A stretch of 64,000 nucleotides of DNA, taken from positions 186,001 through 250,000 of the forward strand of contig NZ_JAXCLW010000002.1 of NCBI RefSeq assembly GCF_034044715.1, written 5' to 3'. The notes below the pieces were generated by a model that was given only the letters and a program-made list of their open reading frames with translations, did not search any database and was not told the origin of the DNA. Of the stretch, positions 6,978 through 16,057 are shown one piece after another. This stretch comes from Dongia_B soli (GTDB taxonomy: Bacteria > Pseudomonadota > Alphaproteobacteria > Dongiales > Dongiaceae). Every line of letters begins with the position of its first letter. The first letter of the stretch is position 1. The position numbers were made by a program, and so were the translations under genes.

Positions 6978-8045
6978 ATGGCCGAGGGCGACGATTCAGA
7001 TAAAACGGAAGACCCTACTAGTAAGCGACTTGACGATGCGCGCAAGCAGGGTCAAGTCGCCAACTCCCGAGAGGTCAATAATCTGTTCATGATGGGGGCG
7101 CTGACCCTGTCGGTAGCGATGTTCGGCACCAGCGTTGCCGGTGACATCAAGTCCATGATCATGCCCTTCATCGAAGCGCCTGACCAAATTCCGACGGATC
7201 TCGATCACTTGCAGGTCCTGGCCTGGCGATTCCTCGGGCAACTCCTCATGGCAGGTATCGTTCCCCTGGTGATGGCTGTGTTCGCTGCGGTCGGTTCCGG
7301 CTATCTGCAGTTCGGCCTGCTCTGGTCGGCGGAAGGGCTGATGCCGAGCCTGGACAAGATTTCACCACTTGCTGGCTTCAAACGTATTTTCTCCCTACGC
7401 TCACTGAACGAATTCCTGAAGGGATTGCTGAAGATTGCCATCGTCGGCTCGGTGGCCACCAGTCTGTTGCTGCCGGCCATGAGCCGGGTCCATGGCTTGA
7501 TCGGCCTCGAACCCGCGCAATTGATGATGACCCTCAAGTCGGAGGTCATGCATCTGCTCTTCGGCGTGCTCTGCGTCATCATCGTGATCACCATTTTCGA
7601 CGTCTTCTATCAGCGATTCCAGCATATGCGCGGCCTCAGGATGTCGCGCCAGGAGCTGAAGGAAGAATTCAAGGACACGGAAGGCGATCCGCTGGTCAAG
7701 GGCAAGCTGCGGCAATTACGCATGGAACGTGCAAAGCGGCGCATGATGGCGGAGGTGCCTAAGTCCGACGTCGTCGTCACCAACCCGACCCATTATGCCG
7801 TCGCCTTGAAATATGACCAAAGCACAATGGGCGCGCCGCGGGTGACAGCCAAGGGCACGGACAAAGCCGCGTTGCGTATTCGCGAATTGGCGCGGGAGAA
7901 CGATGTGCCGGTGATCGAAAATCCACCTTTGGCGCGCGGTCTCTATGCATCGGTGGAAATCGACCAGGAGATCACGCCGGAATTCTATAAGGCAGTGGCG
8001 GAAGTCATTAGCTATATCATGAAGCTGAAGCGCAATCGGCGTTAG
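6978..8045 (+). CDS. flhB: Flagellar export switch protein FlhB
   Basis: FlhB anchors in the membrane beside FliPQR and switches export from rod/hook to filament substrates. The 355-aa protein begins with the usual charged ...DKTEDPT..K..DARKQGQVA.SREV and has four membrane helices up to residue ~210. The cytoplasmic switch domain carries Asn269-Pro270-Thr271-His272, the autocleavage motif. A GVP(V)IENPPLAR motif follows, then a closing helix with EVISYIMKLK. It ends the plus-strand flagellar operon. A separate homologue of only its C-terminal domain is encoded at 3780-4292. Confidence 0.98.
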   Translation: MAEGDDSDKTEDPTSKRLDDARKQGQVANSREVNNLFMMGALTLSVAMFGTSVAGDIKSMIMPFIEAPDQIPTDLDHLQVLAWRFLGQLLMAGIVPLVMAVFAAVGSGYLQFGLLWSAEGLMPSLDKISPLAGFKRIFSLRSLNEFLKGLLKIAIVGSVATSLLLPAMSRVHGLIGLEPAQLMMTLKSEVMHLLFGVLCVIIVITIFDVFYQRFQHMRGLRMSRQELKEEFKDTEGDPLVKGKLRQLRMERAKRRMMAEVPKSDVVVTNPTHYAVALKYDQSTMGAPRVTAKGTDKAALRIRELARENDVPVIENPPLARGLYASVEIDQEITPEFYKAVAEVISYIMKLKRNRR

Positions 8046-8068
8046 CGCAGTTACGCTGGCTTCCCTGC

Positions 8069-9067
8069 TCACGATTTCCAGATATCGGCGACGATTTCGT
8101 AGGACCGCAATCGATCTTCATGGCGATAGAAGTCAGAGTTGATCATGACTTCATCGGCCTGCGTGGTTTCCAGCAGTGCTTCCAGTTTCTCTTTCACCGC
8201 CGTCGGGCCGCCGACAATAGCAGCACCGAGAAAACGATCGACGCCGATTTGTTCGCGGGGAGTCCAAAGCGCATTCATGTCCTCGACAGGCGGCATCAGT
8301 GGAATCGGATTGCCGCGGATCAGGTTGAGGAATTTCTGCTGCGCGGTCGTTGCCTGACGGGCAGCTTCGGCGTCGGTATCCGCCGCGACCACCGGTATGC
8401 CGACCATTGCGTAAGGTTTCTCCAGCACTTCAGATGGACGGAAATGAGCGCGATAGATCGCCAAGGCTTCCAGCATGCCCGCAGGGGCGAATTGGCCGGC
8501 GAATGCATAGGGCAGCCCGAGCAAACCGGCGAGACGGGCGCTGAAGTCGCTGGAGCCCAGCAGCCAGATCGGGACCTGGGACCCGGCGCCCGGCACGGCC
8601 TGGATTGTTTGCCCCGGCTCAATGGGACCGAGCAGGTAACGCAATTCCTGCACCAAATCGGGAAAAGCATCGCCGGCCCGTGGGTCGACCCGCAGCGCCC
8701 GCATGGTGCGCTGGTCCGCACCGGGCGCGCGGCCGAGACCGAGATCGATACGTCCAGGATAAAGCGCTTCTAGTGTGCCGAAAGCTTCCGCAATGACGAG
8801 GGGCGCATGGTTGGGAAGCATGACGCCGCCGGAGCCCACCCGAATGGTCGATGTGCCGCCGGCAATATGGCCGATCAGCACCGACGTGGCGGAACTGGCG
8901 ACACCGGCAATATTATGATGTTCAGCCAGCCAGAAACGCGTATAGCCGAGACGCTCGACGTGGCGTGCAAGATCGAGACTGCGCTTGAATGCATCGGCGG
9001 CACTTCCGCCGTGGATTAGGGGCGCGAGGTCGAGGACGGATAAAGGCGTTTCGGCTAATCGGCTCAT
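8069..9067 (-). CDS. LLM-class (luciferase-like) flavin-dependent oxidoreductase
   Basis: This is a 332-aa bacterial luciferase-like TIM-barrel protein that would use reduced FMN with O2 or act as a flavin reductase. Family landmarks are FWLAEHHN near residue 45, RVGSGGVMLPNHAPL(V)IAE at about 77-94, and the GRIDLGLGRAPG stretch at about 105-116. This sub-branch is the MsnO8/YhbW-like group, whose substrates are mostly unknown. It lies downstream of a LysR gene on the same strand with an 80-base gap and converges on flhB. Co-regulation by that LysR is possible. Confidence 0.88.
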   Translation of the reverse strand: MSRLAETPLSVLDLAPLIHGGSAADAFKRSLDLARHVERLGYTRFWLAEHHNIAGVASSATSVLIGHIAGGTSTIRVGSGGVMLPNHAPLVIAEAFGTLEALYPGRIDLGLGRAPGADQRTMRALRVDPRAGDAFPDLVQELRYLLGPIEPGQTIQAVPGAGSQVPIWLLGSSDFSARLAGLLGLPYAFAGQFAPAGMLEALAIYRAHFRPSEVLEKPYAMVGIPVVAADTDAEAARQATTAQQKFLNLIRGNPIPLMPPVEDMNALWTPREQIGVDRFLGAAIVGGPTAVKEKLEALLETTQADEVMINSDFYRHEDRLRSYEIVADIWKS

Positions 9068-9147
9068 GATCTTTCATCGCGGTGGTAAATGCAGCAAGGC
9101 GATAGATAGGCAGGATGACGCCCTGCTACCAGTGGTCGGCGCAGTGG

Positions 9148-10086
9148 TCAGGTTTTATCCCGCGATGAAGTGAGGGTCTTTCGGTCGGTCTGCATCTCGG
9201 CCAGGAGCCAATCGCGCACCAGGGCAGCGGGTTCGCGCAACGGCCGGCTCGCGGTGGCGACGATGTAATAGCTGCGGCCGGTCCGCAACGTATTGCGGCT
9301 GGCGGGTGCAAGATTGTGCGAAAGCAGATCATTGGCGATCACATGCCACCAGCCAAGCGCGATGCCTCGCCCGCTGATCGCTGCCTGAATGACCAAGGTG
9401 TAATCCGAAAAGGTGAGGCTGCGGCTGCCGCTGACGGGCGGATAGGCGAATTCCGAGAGATAAAGCGACCAGGGAATCCGCAAGCTGCCGGAAAGATGCA
9501 CCAAGGTGTGTCCGGTGAGATCGCCGCAATCGTCCAGGCTGCCATGGCTGTCGAGATAAGCTTGGCTACAGACTGGGATGACCTCTTCTTCCATCAGTGG
9601 CCAACGCAGGTGACTGCCGTCATCGGGTGTATCGTACCTGACACCGAAATCGACATCGAGGACCGGGCCAACCGGCTCCGAACGCACCAGCTGGAATCGC
9701 AGATCGATGGCAGGGAACTCCTCCTGGAAGCGCGCTAGGCGCGGCATGAACCAATGCATGGCAAAGGCGGAAGAGACCGACAGCGTGACAGTGCTCTTGC
9801 CGCTTTTGCGCGACAGCAGATCCTCCAAGGTGATCTCGACCCGCTGCAGGCTGCTGGCGACTGAATTGTACAGCAGCCGCCCGTCATCGGTCAGCGCCAG
9901 GCCGGTTGGGTGGCGCTGAAACAAGGGCAGGCCGATATGGCTTTCGAATCTGCTGATCATCCGGCTGACGGCGGATTGCGTAACGCTCAACTCAGCCGCG
10001 GCTCGCGTGAAGCTGAGATGGCGAGCAGCCGATTCGAAGACCAGCAGGGCATTGGCACTCGGGAGCAGGCGGCGAAGTTGGGTCAT
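9148..10086 (-). CDS. LysR-family transcriptional regulator (GcvA-like)
   Basis: From the ATG at 10086 this is a 312-aa LysR regulator. The N-terminal winged helix-turn-helix spans roughly residues 6-65 (FESAARHLSFTRAAAELSVTQSAVSR, cited here as a motif in two overlapping parts: FESAARHLSFT and ELSVTQSAVSR). The effector domain follows. Wording such as LPSANALLVFES is typical of the GcvA/AmpR-like subgroup. The frame extends 31 codons upstream but loses family resemblance there. It is divergent from the FAD amine oxidase at 10198 (111 bases between) and upstream of the luciferase-like gene, so either or both may be targets. Confidence 0.9.
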   Translation of the reverse strand: MTQLRRLLPSANALLVFESAARHLSFTRAAAELSVTQSAVSRMISRFESHIGLPLFQRHPTGLALTDDGRLLYNSVASSLQRVEITLEDLLSRKSGKSTVTLSVSSAFAMHWFMPRLARFQEEFPAIDLRFQLVRSEPVGPVLDVDFGVRYDTPDDGSHLRWPLMEEEVIPVCSQAYLDSHGSLDDCGDLTGHTLVHLSGSLRIPWSLYLSEFAYPPVSGSRSLTFSDYTLVIQAAISGRGIALGWWHVIANDLLSHNLAPASRNTLRTGRSYYIVATASRPLREPAALVRDWLLAEMQTDRKTLTSSRDKT

Positions 10087-10197
10087 GACTTTGATGAATG
10101 CGGTAGCTGATAATTTTGGCTTTTGACCGTAGGTTTGCCATTCAAGAATATCATGCCGAACTTGGCAAGGGCCGCGCACAGGCGGCGGGGAGCGCGA

Positions 10198-11511
10198 ATG
10201 GAGACCAAGGAGCTGCGGAAATCGCAGTTGCCAAAATCGCTGTGGGCCGCGACGGCGATACCGGCCGCGCCCGAGATCCAGCCGCTGGCAACGGATATTC
10301 GGACCGAGATTGCGGTGATCGGCAGCGGGTTTGTCGGGCTAAATGCGGCCTTGCGGCTGCTGGAACGTGGCCATCAGGTCGTTGTGCTCGATGCGGCGCA
10401 ACCGGGCTGGGGGGCATCTGGACGCAATGGCGGGCAAATCATTGCCGGCTTGAAGCATGATCCGGACAAGCTGGAGTCTCTTTTCGGCCCCGATCTCGGC
10501 GGCCGCATGATTGCCGCTTTCGGTGCGGCGGCCGATCAGGTCTTCGAACGTGTCGAGACCTATGGGATCGACTGCCATGCGGAGCGATCCGGATGGATCT
10601 ATGCGGCTCATGGCACGAAGCCACTGCATAATTTGGTCGAGCCACGCCATCGCCAGTGGCAGGCACATGGTGCCGGTGGAACCTTGCTGACGGCCGCGCA
10701 GATCAGCGAGCTGGTCGGCTGCGCTCCAGATACCTATGCCGGCGGCTGGCTCGACCGGCGCGGCGGGGTCCTACAGCCGCTCAGCTATTGCCGAGGCCTC
10801 GCGCAGGCTGTGCTAGCCAAGGGCGGCGCCATCTATTGTCAGACATCGGCAACGCGGCTGGTCGAAACGACCGATGGCTGGACAGTGTCGGCAGGCAGAT
10901 TTCAGATCAGAGCGGATAAGGTCGTGCTCGCCACCAATGCCCATACCGACCAGCTCTGGCCGGGGCTTTCCCGCACTATTGTGCCAGTCACCAGTTTCCA
11001 GATCGCGACCAAGCCTCTGAAGGCGAATTTGAGCAAGACGATCCTGCCGGGAAACCAGGGCGTCACCGATACAAGGCGCCTGCTGGTCTATTATCGCCGA
11101 GACCACACCGGCCGCTTCGTCATCGGCGGCCGGTCTCCGGTGGATGATGATCCGCAATTCAGCGATGCCGGCAGCATCCAGCGATTGGCCAACCGCCTGT
11201 TTCCACAGCTGGATATGAGCGAGCTCAATTTCGTCTGGAGTGGCCGTGTCGCCATCACCAAGGATCGCTTCCCCCATCTCCACATTCTGGCGCCGAAGCT
11301 CTATACGGCGATCGGCTGCAACGGTCGGGGGGTCGCGGTCGGCACTGTGATGGGGCAAGTGCTTGGCGATCTCGCCGCCGGCGCCGAGCCGGCATCCGTT
11401 CCGTTTCCCGTTACGGCGCCTGCGCCTTTCCATTTGCATGGTTTGCGGCAGGCAGGGATCTTCGCCCTGAGCCGGTTCTATCTGCTATTGGACCGGCTCG
11501 ATGCAGCCTAG
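10198..11511 (+). CDS. FAD-dependent amine/amino acid oxidoreductase (PuuB/DAO-like)
   Basis: This 437-aa flavoprotein belongs to the D-amino acid oxidase/gamma-glutamylputrescine oxidase family. The dinucleotide-binding motif IAVIGSGFVGLNAALRL lies near residues 38-54. GWGASGRNGGQI at about 87-98 is characteristic of the PuuB/OrdL branch, and a C-terminal GCNGRGVAVG flavin contact is near residue 375. The ATG at 10198 has a GGGGAG ribosome site; the 25 codons upstream look non-coding. It is divergent from a LysR and convergent with the PEP mutase-like gene (8 bases). The substrate is not evident. Confidence 0.9.
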   Translation: METKELRKSQLPKSLWAATAIPAAPEIQPLATDIRTEIAVIGSGFVGLNAALRLLERGHQVVVLDAAQPGWGASGRNGGQIIAGLKHDPDKLESLFGPDLGGRMIAAFGAAADQVFERVETYGIDCHAERSGWIYAAHGTKPLHNLVEPRHRQWQAHGAGGTLLTAAQISELVGCAPDTYAGGWLDRRGGVLQPLSYCRGLAQAVLAKGGAIYCQTSATRLVETTDGWTVSAGRFQIRADKVVLATNAHTDQLWPGLSRTIVPVTSFQIATKPLKANLSKTILPGNQGVTDTRRLLVYYRRDHTGRFVIGGRSPVDDDPQFSDAGSIQRLANRLFPQLDMSELNFVWSGRVAITKDRFPHLHILAPKLYTAIGCNGRGVAVGTVMGQVLGDLAAGAEPASVPFPVTAPAPFHLHGLRQAGIFALSRFYLLLDRLDAA

Positions 11512-11519
11512 GAAAGCGG

Positions 11520-12344
11520 TCAGCCTTTGAACAAGTTGTTCATTTTTGCATGCGGCACGGCATGTTCAGCAAAGGAGAAAGTGCCGGCCGTACGCATCTC
11601 CTCGGCGGCATGAAACAAGGCTCCATAGGCCGTGCGTGCGAGTGAACCGCCAACGCTGATCCGCTTCACGCCGAAGCCGGACAATTCCTCATGGCTGAAA
11701 GCCGCGCCGACCAAACCCATGACCACATTGACGGGTTTCGGGGCGACGGCCTTAACGACCGCCTTGATGTCCTCCGCGGTCTTGAGCCCGGGCGCGTAGA
11801 GCACATCGGCACCGGCTTCGGCGAAAGCGTGCAACCGGCGGATCGTATCGGCGAGATCGGGGCGACCATGCAGATAATTTTCCGCACGCGCTGTCAACGT
11901 GAAGGAAAATGACAGGGAGCGTGCCGCTACCACTGCTGCTTTCACGCGGTCCAAGGCGATGTCGAGAGGATAAATTGGCTCTTCGGGCCGGCCTGTCGCA
12001 TCCTCAATCGACCCGCCGACCAGGCCGACGCCGGCCGCAAGGCGAATGGTTTCGGCACAGACGTCAGGTGCGTCGCCGAAGCAGTTCTCCAGATCGGCGC
12101 TGACCGGCAGATCGCTCGCGGCGACGATAGCTCGGGCATTTTCCAGCGATTGCTCGCGCGTCATCGATCCATCGGGCTGCCCCAGCGTGAAGGCAGCGCC
12201 GGCGCTGGTGGTCGCGAGGGCGAGATATCCGAAATGCGCTAGGACTCGGGCGCTACCCGCATCCCAGGCATTGGGTATGATGAATGCACTGGACTGTTCA
12301 TGCAGCGTCTTGAAAGCAGCGGCCTTGCTGGCTTGTGCGGTCAT
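11520..12344 (-). CDS. Isocitrate lyase/PEP mutase superfamily protein
   Basis: This is a 274-aa TIM-barrel enzyme of the isocitrate lyase/phosphoenolpyruvate mutase superfamily, whose members make or break C-C or P-C bonds at alpha-oxyacids. Landmarks are FIIPNAWDAGSAR at about 21-33, ATTSAGAA near 44, PVSADLENCFGD at about 79-90 with metal-binding acidic residues, and SIEDATGRP near 110. The family's usual LENGFG reads LENCFG here. It has its own divergent promoter region shared with the DUF1989 gene at 12501. The exact reaction is unknown. Confidence 0.86.
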   Translation of the reverse strand: MTAQASKAAAFKTLHEQSSAFIIPNAWDAGSARVLAHFGYLALATTSAGAAFTLGQPDGSMTREQSLENARAIVAASDLPVSADLENCFGDAPDVCAETIRLAAGVGLVGGSIEDATGRPEEPIYPLDIALDRVKAAVVAARSLSFSFTLTARAENYLHGRPDLADTIRRLHAFAEAGADVLYAPGLKTAEDIKAVVKAVAPKPVNVVMGLVGAAFSHEELSGFGVKRISVGGSLARTAYGALFHAAEEMRTAGTFSFAEHAVPHAKMNNLFKG

Positions 12345-12500
12345 CGTCCGTTCCTCTGTTATTCTGCGGAATGGGGCGGTATCGGTCAGGGCGGTCTAGC
12401 CAAAGAGGGGCAGTTAACATAACGTGCTCGACATTTCAGGCGCTTGCAGTCTCACGATCGCAGGTAGTGTAGCAGAATGAAAATAATCTGGGAGCAATAG

Positions 12501-13103
12501 ATGACGACAATTACTGTGCCGGCGTCTCAGGGGCGCGCCGTGCGGGTTGCCAAAGGGCAGAAGCTACGTATCACCACCCCGAAGGGAGCTCAGGCGGCCG
12601 ACTTTTTCGCTTTCAATGCTGAGAATGTCGGTGAATGGCTATCCTGTCCACATACTTGGGTCACGAGTTTCTGCATTAAGCCGCGAGAGGGCGATGTCTT
12701 CCTGTCACGTTTCCGGCGGCCGATGCTGCGTTTCGTCAAGGACGGCGCAAATGGCGTTCACGACATGATGATCGCCGCCTGCGACCAGTTCCGTTACGAA
12801 TTCTTCGGCCATCATCATCCACATGCAAGCTGCTCGGACAATCTGCAGAGCGCCATGCGCCGAGAAGGATATGAGGTTTCCGTCATTCCGCAGCCGGTCA
12901 ATTTCTTCACCAATACTCAAATCGACGCGCAGTCACGACTGGTTTCTCCGCCCAATCCGGTGGCGCCCGGCGCCTTTGTCGAGATGGAGGCATTGATGGA
13001 TGTGATCTGCGTCATCTCCTCATGCCCTTTCGATTTGCCAGTTGAAGGCTGGCCGATCAACTCCGCCCAAGGTGTCACCGAACTGCTTCTGGACGTGCAA
13101 TAG
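12501..13103 (+). CDS. DUF1989 / urea carboxylase-associated family protein
   Basis: The 200-aa product matches the DUF1989 family, often annotated as urea carboxylase-associated or aminomethyltransferase-like. Features are the opening QGRAVRVAKGQKLRI, GAQAADFFAFN near residue 30, RPMLRFVKDGANGVHDMMI(A)AC (cited as RPMLRF and GVHDMM), a His-rich FFGHHHPHASC at about 105-115 that looks like a metal site, and C-terminal S(C)PFDL. GGGAGC precedes the ATG. Divergent spacing from the PEP mutase-like gene suggests a shared control region. Relatives act around urea or amino-nitrogen breakdown, but no urea carboxylase gene is visible here. Confidence 0.84.
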   Translation: MTTITVPASQGRAVRVAKGQKLRITTPKGAQAADFFAFNAENVGEWLSCPHTWVTSFCIKPREGDVFLSRFRRPMLRFVKDGANGVHDMMIAACDQFRYEFFGHHHPHASCSDNLQSAMRREGYEVSVIPQPVNFFTNTQIDAQSRLVSPPNPVAPGAFVEMEALMDVICVISSCPFDLPVEGWPINSAQGVTELLLDVQ

Positions 13104-13258
13104 TCTCCTGAGCGACAGTGGCGCCGCGAAAACCTGCGAAAGGGTGGCGATCGGCGGGATTTAGCGCAGGGTTCGTGCCTGTTGAGTTGGGGTTGAGCCT
13201 TAGTTGCGTTAAACTCCGCCGCCGGTTGCGACTCGGCAGTTGGGGGCAGAGCACAGGG

Positions 13259-15868
13259 ATGGGCAGTCAAGCTGTAAAAACGGCTGATCTGGGAGCGGCG
13301 AGACTCCCTAAAATGGCGTTTCGGCTGGCTGATGGCGCAGCCAGGTATTGTGCACGGTCATTCTCTGCCCTTTCTGCAGTTGTTAGGCCAGGCTTGGTCA
13401 TCCCACTGCTGTCCTTGGTTTGCAAAGAGGCCTCGGCGCAAGAGCCGACAACGACCATCCCGCCCGCGACACCATTGACCGTTCCGTTGCAAACCGCGCC
13501 CATCCCGGCAGGCCTTTTCGGTTTCAGTTATCTCCAGATTGCTCTGGCTGTAGCAGCGCTAATCGTTCTCGCACTTCTGGTCAGTATCTGGCGCACAAGA
13601 CGTCAGATGGCGCTGTTGCGCGATAGTCTTGATGTGACAAAACGAGCGCGCCAATTGGTCGATTCCAGCGGCCGGGTTCGGTTTACCAACGCTGCCTATA
13701 GCAGGATTTTTCCAACAATCGACGTGCCGCTGATCAGCACGCTGAGCAGCCTGATCGCTGCTGGTTCCGACGCCGCTCGTAAGCTCCAGCAACTGACGCT
13801 CAGCCTGGAACAGACCGGGCAGGGAAGGGCCGATATCGATGTCATCATGCAGTTCGGCGACCGCGAAATTCTCGACGTCTCGGCCTGTCAGCTTCATGGC
13901 TTCAGCGGCTTCGTTCTCTGGAGCCTCGATATCGTCACCGAGCGGCGGCAAATTGAGGAATATATCCGCTCGGACCACGAAAAATTTGCCGATCTGGTCG
14001 AGCATGCACCGATCGGCTTCTACTCCGTCGATGAAAACGGCGCATTCCAGTTCGTCAATGAGACCCTGGAAAACTGGCTCGACTTGCCAAGCGACGAGAA
14101 CGGCGTTTTCACCGTGAAACTGCACGATCTCGTCGTCGGCGCGTTGCCGCCGGGCACGCCATCCTACAGCCCTTTTGCCGATCCGGCCGCACGTTCCGGC
14201 GAGGTGATGCTGCGTCGCCCCAACGGGCAAGTGATGCAGGCCTATATCCGTCATGCCGTTGCAGCCGTTCAAGCGGGCGGCAAGCGAACGGCAATCCGTA
14301 CCCGTTCGGTCGTGCATGACCTGTCACGGGAACAGGAACTGGAACGGGCCCTGCAGGTTTCGGAACAATACTTCCAGCGCTTCTTTGAAGAGGCACCGAC
14401 CGGTATTGCGCTGATCGATACGGCTGGGCGGATCGAGCAGGCAAATCGCGCCTTCCAACAATTGGCCGATGCCGGCAATTGGCGCGACGCGCCGATGATC
14501 GAGCTGGTTCATCCTGACGATCGCGGCGCGGTGACAGAGCACTTCAGCGCGGTGCTCGATAACAGCCGTCCGCTGACGCCGCTGACGGTGCGTCTCGCGG
14601 GGCAGGCGCAGCACAGCGTCACCATTTTCGCCTCTCGACGAGACGACAAGGAAGGCAAGTCGCTGGGCATCATCGCGCATTTCATCGATGCAACGGAACA
14701 GAAACGCCTTGAAGTGCAGTTTGCACAGTCGCAGAAGATGCAGGCTGTCGGCCTGCTGGCCGGCGGTATCGCCCATGACTTCAACAATCTGCTCACGGCG
14801 ATGATCGGCTTCTGTGACCTGCTTCTGCTGCGCCACCGCGCTGGCGATCAATCCTTCGCTGATATCATGCAAATCAAGCAGAATGCCAATCGCGCCGCCA
14901 ATCTAGTCCGACAGCTCCTGGCATTCTCCCGGCAGCAGACATTGCAGCCGCGGGTTCTCTCCATCACCGATGTCCTGGCGGAGCTCTCGCATCTGTTGCG
15001 CCGGCTGATCGGCGAGAACATCGAACTCAATATGGTGCATGGCCGTGACCTGCGGCCGGTTCGCGTCGATCAAGGGCAGCTCGAACAGGTCATCATCAAC
15101 CTGGCCGTCAATGCGCGCGACGCAATGCCCAATGGCGGCAATCTCACCATCCGCACGGAGAACATCACCACAGCAGAACCGCTGCAACGCGGCGCCGAAG
15201 TGATGCCGGTCGGTAATTATGTGCTGATCGAAATGAAAGACAGCGGCACCGGCATTCCGGCCGAAATCATCGACCGCATCTTCGAACCCTTCTTCTCCAC
15301 GAAGGCTGTTGGATCAGGCACCGGTCTCGGCCTCTCGACCGTCTATGGCATCGTCCGGCAAACCGGCGGTTTCGTTTTTGTCGATAGTTGGCCGGGCGCG
15401 GGGGCCGCTTTCCGGATCTATTTGCCGCAGCATATGGCTGCGGCCGGAGGTGATGCCAAGATAGATGCGAGCGAGGAAGCGCCGCGCGATCTCACCGGCA
15501 TCGGCACCATTCTGCTGGTCGAGGACGAGGATGCGGTTCGCCTGTTCAGCGCCCGGGCCCTGCGCAATAAGGGATATCAGGTGCTGGAGGCCCGGAGCGG
15601 CGAGGCGGCCCTGGAAATCCTTAATGAGCATCTTGAGGAGGTGAATCTCATCATCAGCGATGTGGTGATGCCGCGCATGGATGGGCCGGAGCTGATCAAA
15701 GAGGTGCGGGCACGCCGGTCGAATATGCCGGTGATCTTCATTTCGGGCTATGCCGAAGACGCTTTCCGCCGACGAGTCGATGCCGGCGAGGAGGCTCATT
15801 TCCTCCTGAAGCCCTTTACCTTGAAGCAGCTCGCCGCCAAGGTGAAGGAAGTTCTCGACCAAGGATAG
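13259..15868 (+). CDS. cckA: Hybrid histidine kinase CckA
   Basis: CckA is the alphaproteobacterial cell-cycle kinase/phosphatase that passes phosphate through ChpT to CtrA and CpdR. The 869-aa product has two N-terminal membrane segments (about 35-55 and 90-112) and PAS-like regions near 133, 242 and 370. The H-box GGIAHDFNNLL has His506. An HATPase domain with N, G1 (DSGTGIP) and G2 (GSGTGLGLSTVYGIV) boxes follows, then a C-terminal receiver with phospho-acceptor Asp801 in ISDVVMPRMDG. The frame is open for 47 more codons upstream; the ATG after ACAGGG at 13259 was chosen, and an ATG at 13313 is also possible. It lies not far from flagellar genes that carry CtrA-type boxes. Confidence 0.93.
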   Translation: MGSQAVKTADLGAARLPKMAFRLADGAARYCARSFSALSAVVRPGLVIPLLSLVCKEASAQEPTTTIPPATPLTVPLQTAPIPAGLFGFSYLQIALAVAALIVLALLVSIWRTRRQMALLRDSLDVTKRARQLVDSSGRVRFTNAAYSRIFPTIDVPLISTLSSLIAAGSDAARKLQQLTLSLEQTGQGRADIDVIMQFGDREILDVSACQLHGFSGFVLWSLDIVTERRQIEEYIRSDHEKFADLVEHAPIGFYSVDENGAFQFVNETLENWLDLPSDENGVFTVKLHDLVVGALPPGTPSYSPFADPAARSGEVMLRRPNGQVMQAYIRHAVAAVQAGGKRTAIRTRSVVHDLSREQELERALQVSEQYFQRFFEEAPTGIALIDTAGRIEQANRAFQQLADAGNWRDAPMIELVHPDDRGAVTEHFSAVLDNSRPLTPLTVRLAGQAQHSVTIFASRRDDKEGKSLGIIAHFIDATEQKRLEVQFAQSQKMQAVGLLAGGIAHDFNNLLTAMIGFCDLLLLRHRAGDQSFADIMQIKQNANRAANLVRQLLAFSRQQTLQPRVLSITDVLAELSHLLRRLIGENIELNMVHGRDLRPVRVDQGQLEQVIINLAVNARDAMPNGGNLTIRTENITTAEPLQRGAEVMPVGNYVLIEMKDSGTGIPAEIIDRIFEPFFSTKAVGSGTGLGLSTVYGIVRQTGGFVFVDSWPGAGAAFRIYLPQHMAAAGGDAKIDASEEAPRDLTGIGTILLVEDEDAVRLFSARALRNKGYQVLEARSGEAALEILNEHLEEVNLIISDVVMPRMDGPELIKEVRARRSNMPVIFISGYAEDAFRRRVDAGEEAHFLLKPFTLKQLAAKVKEVLDQG

Positions 15869-15936
15869 TGGTTCGTCCTGTACCGCCTTGTTTCACAAGG
15901 GAAATATGCCATATGTTCCGGTTTTGATCTTTTCGC

Positions 15937-15964
15937 TTTACGGTGAGAACAAAGTGTGTACTAT
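15937..15964 (+). promoter_or_regulatory. Probable recA promoter
   Basis: TTTACG at 15937-15942 and TACTAT at 15959-15964 are separated by 16 bases and lie about 95 bases before the recA start. The LexA-type box at 15947-15961 fills the spacer and touches the -10, as expected for a repressible SOS promoter. Confidence 0.5.
15947..15961. promoter_or_regulatory. LexA/SOS box upstream of recA
   Basis: GAAC-N7-GTAC, one mismatch from the alphaproteobacterial LexA consensus GAAC-N7-GAAC (the reverse complement of GTTC-N7-GTTC). A second one-mismatch copy, GTTC-N7-GATC, lies at 15915-15929. Position over the recA promoter is the main support. Confidence 0.6.
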
Positions 15965-16057
15965 GGGCGCCATCGATCAGCTTTGAAGGCCTGCCGGCCG
16001 ATACCAGCGGGCAATCGTTGTCAGGGCCGAAACGCTGTGGTCTAAGTGGAGGGCGCT

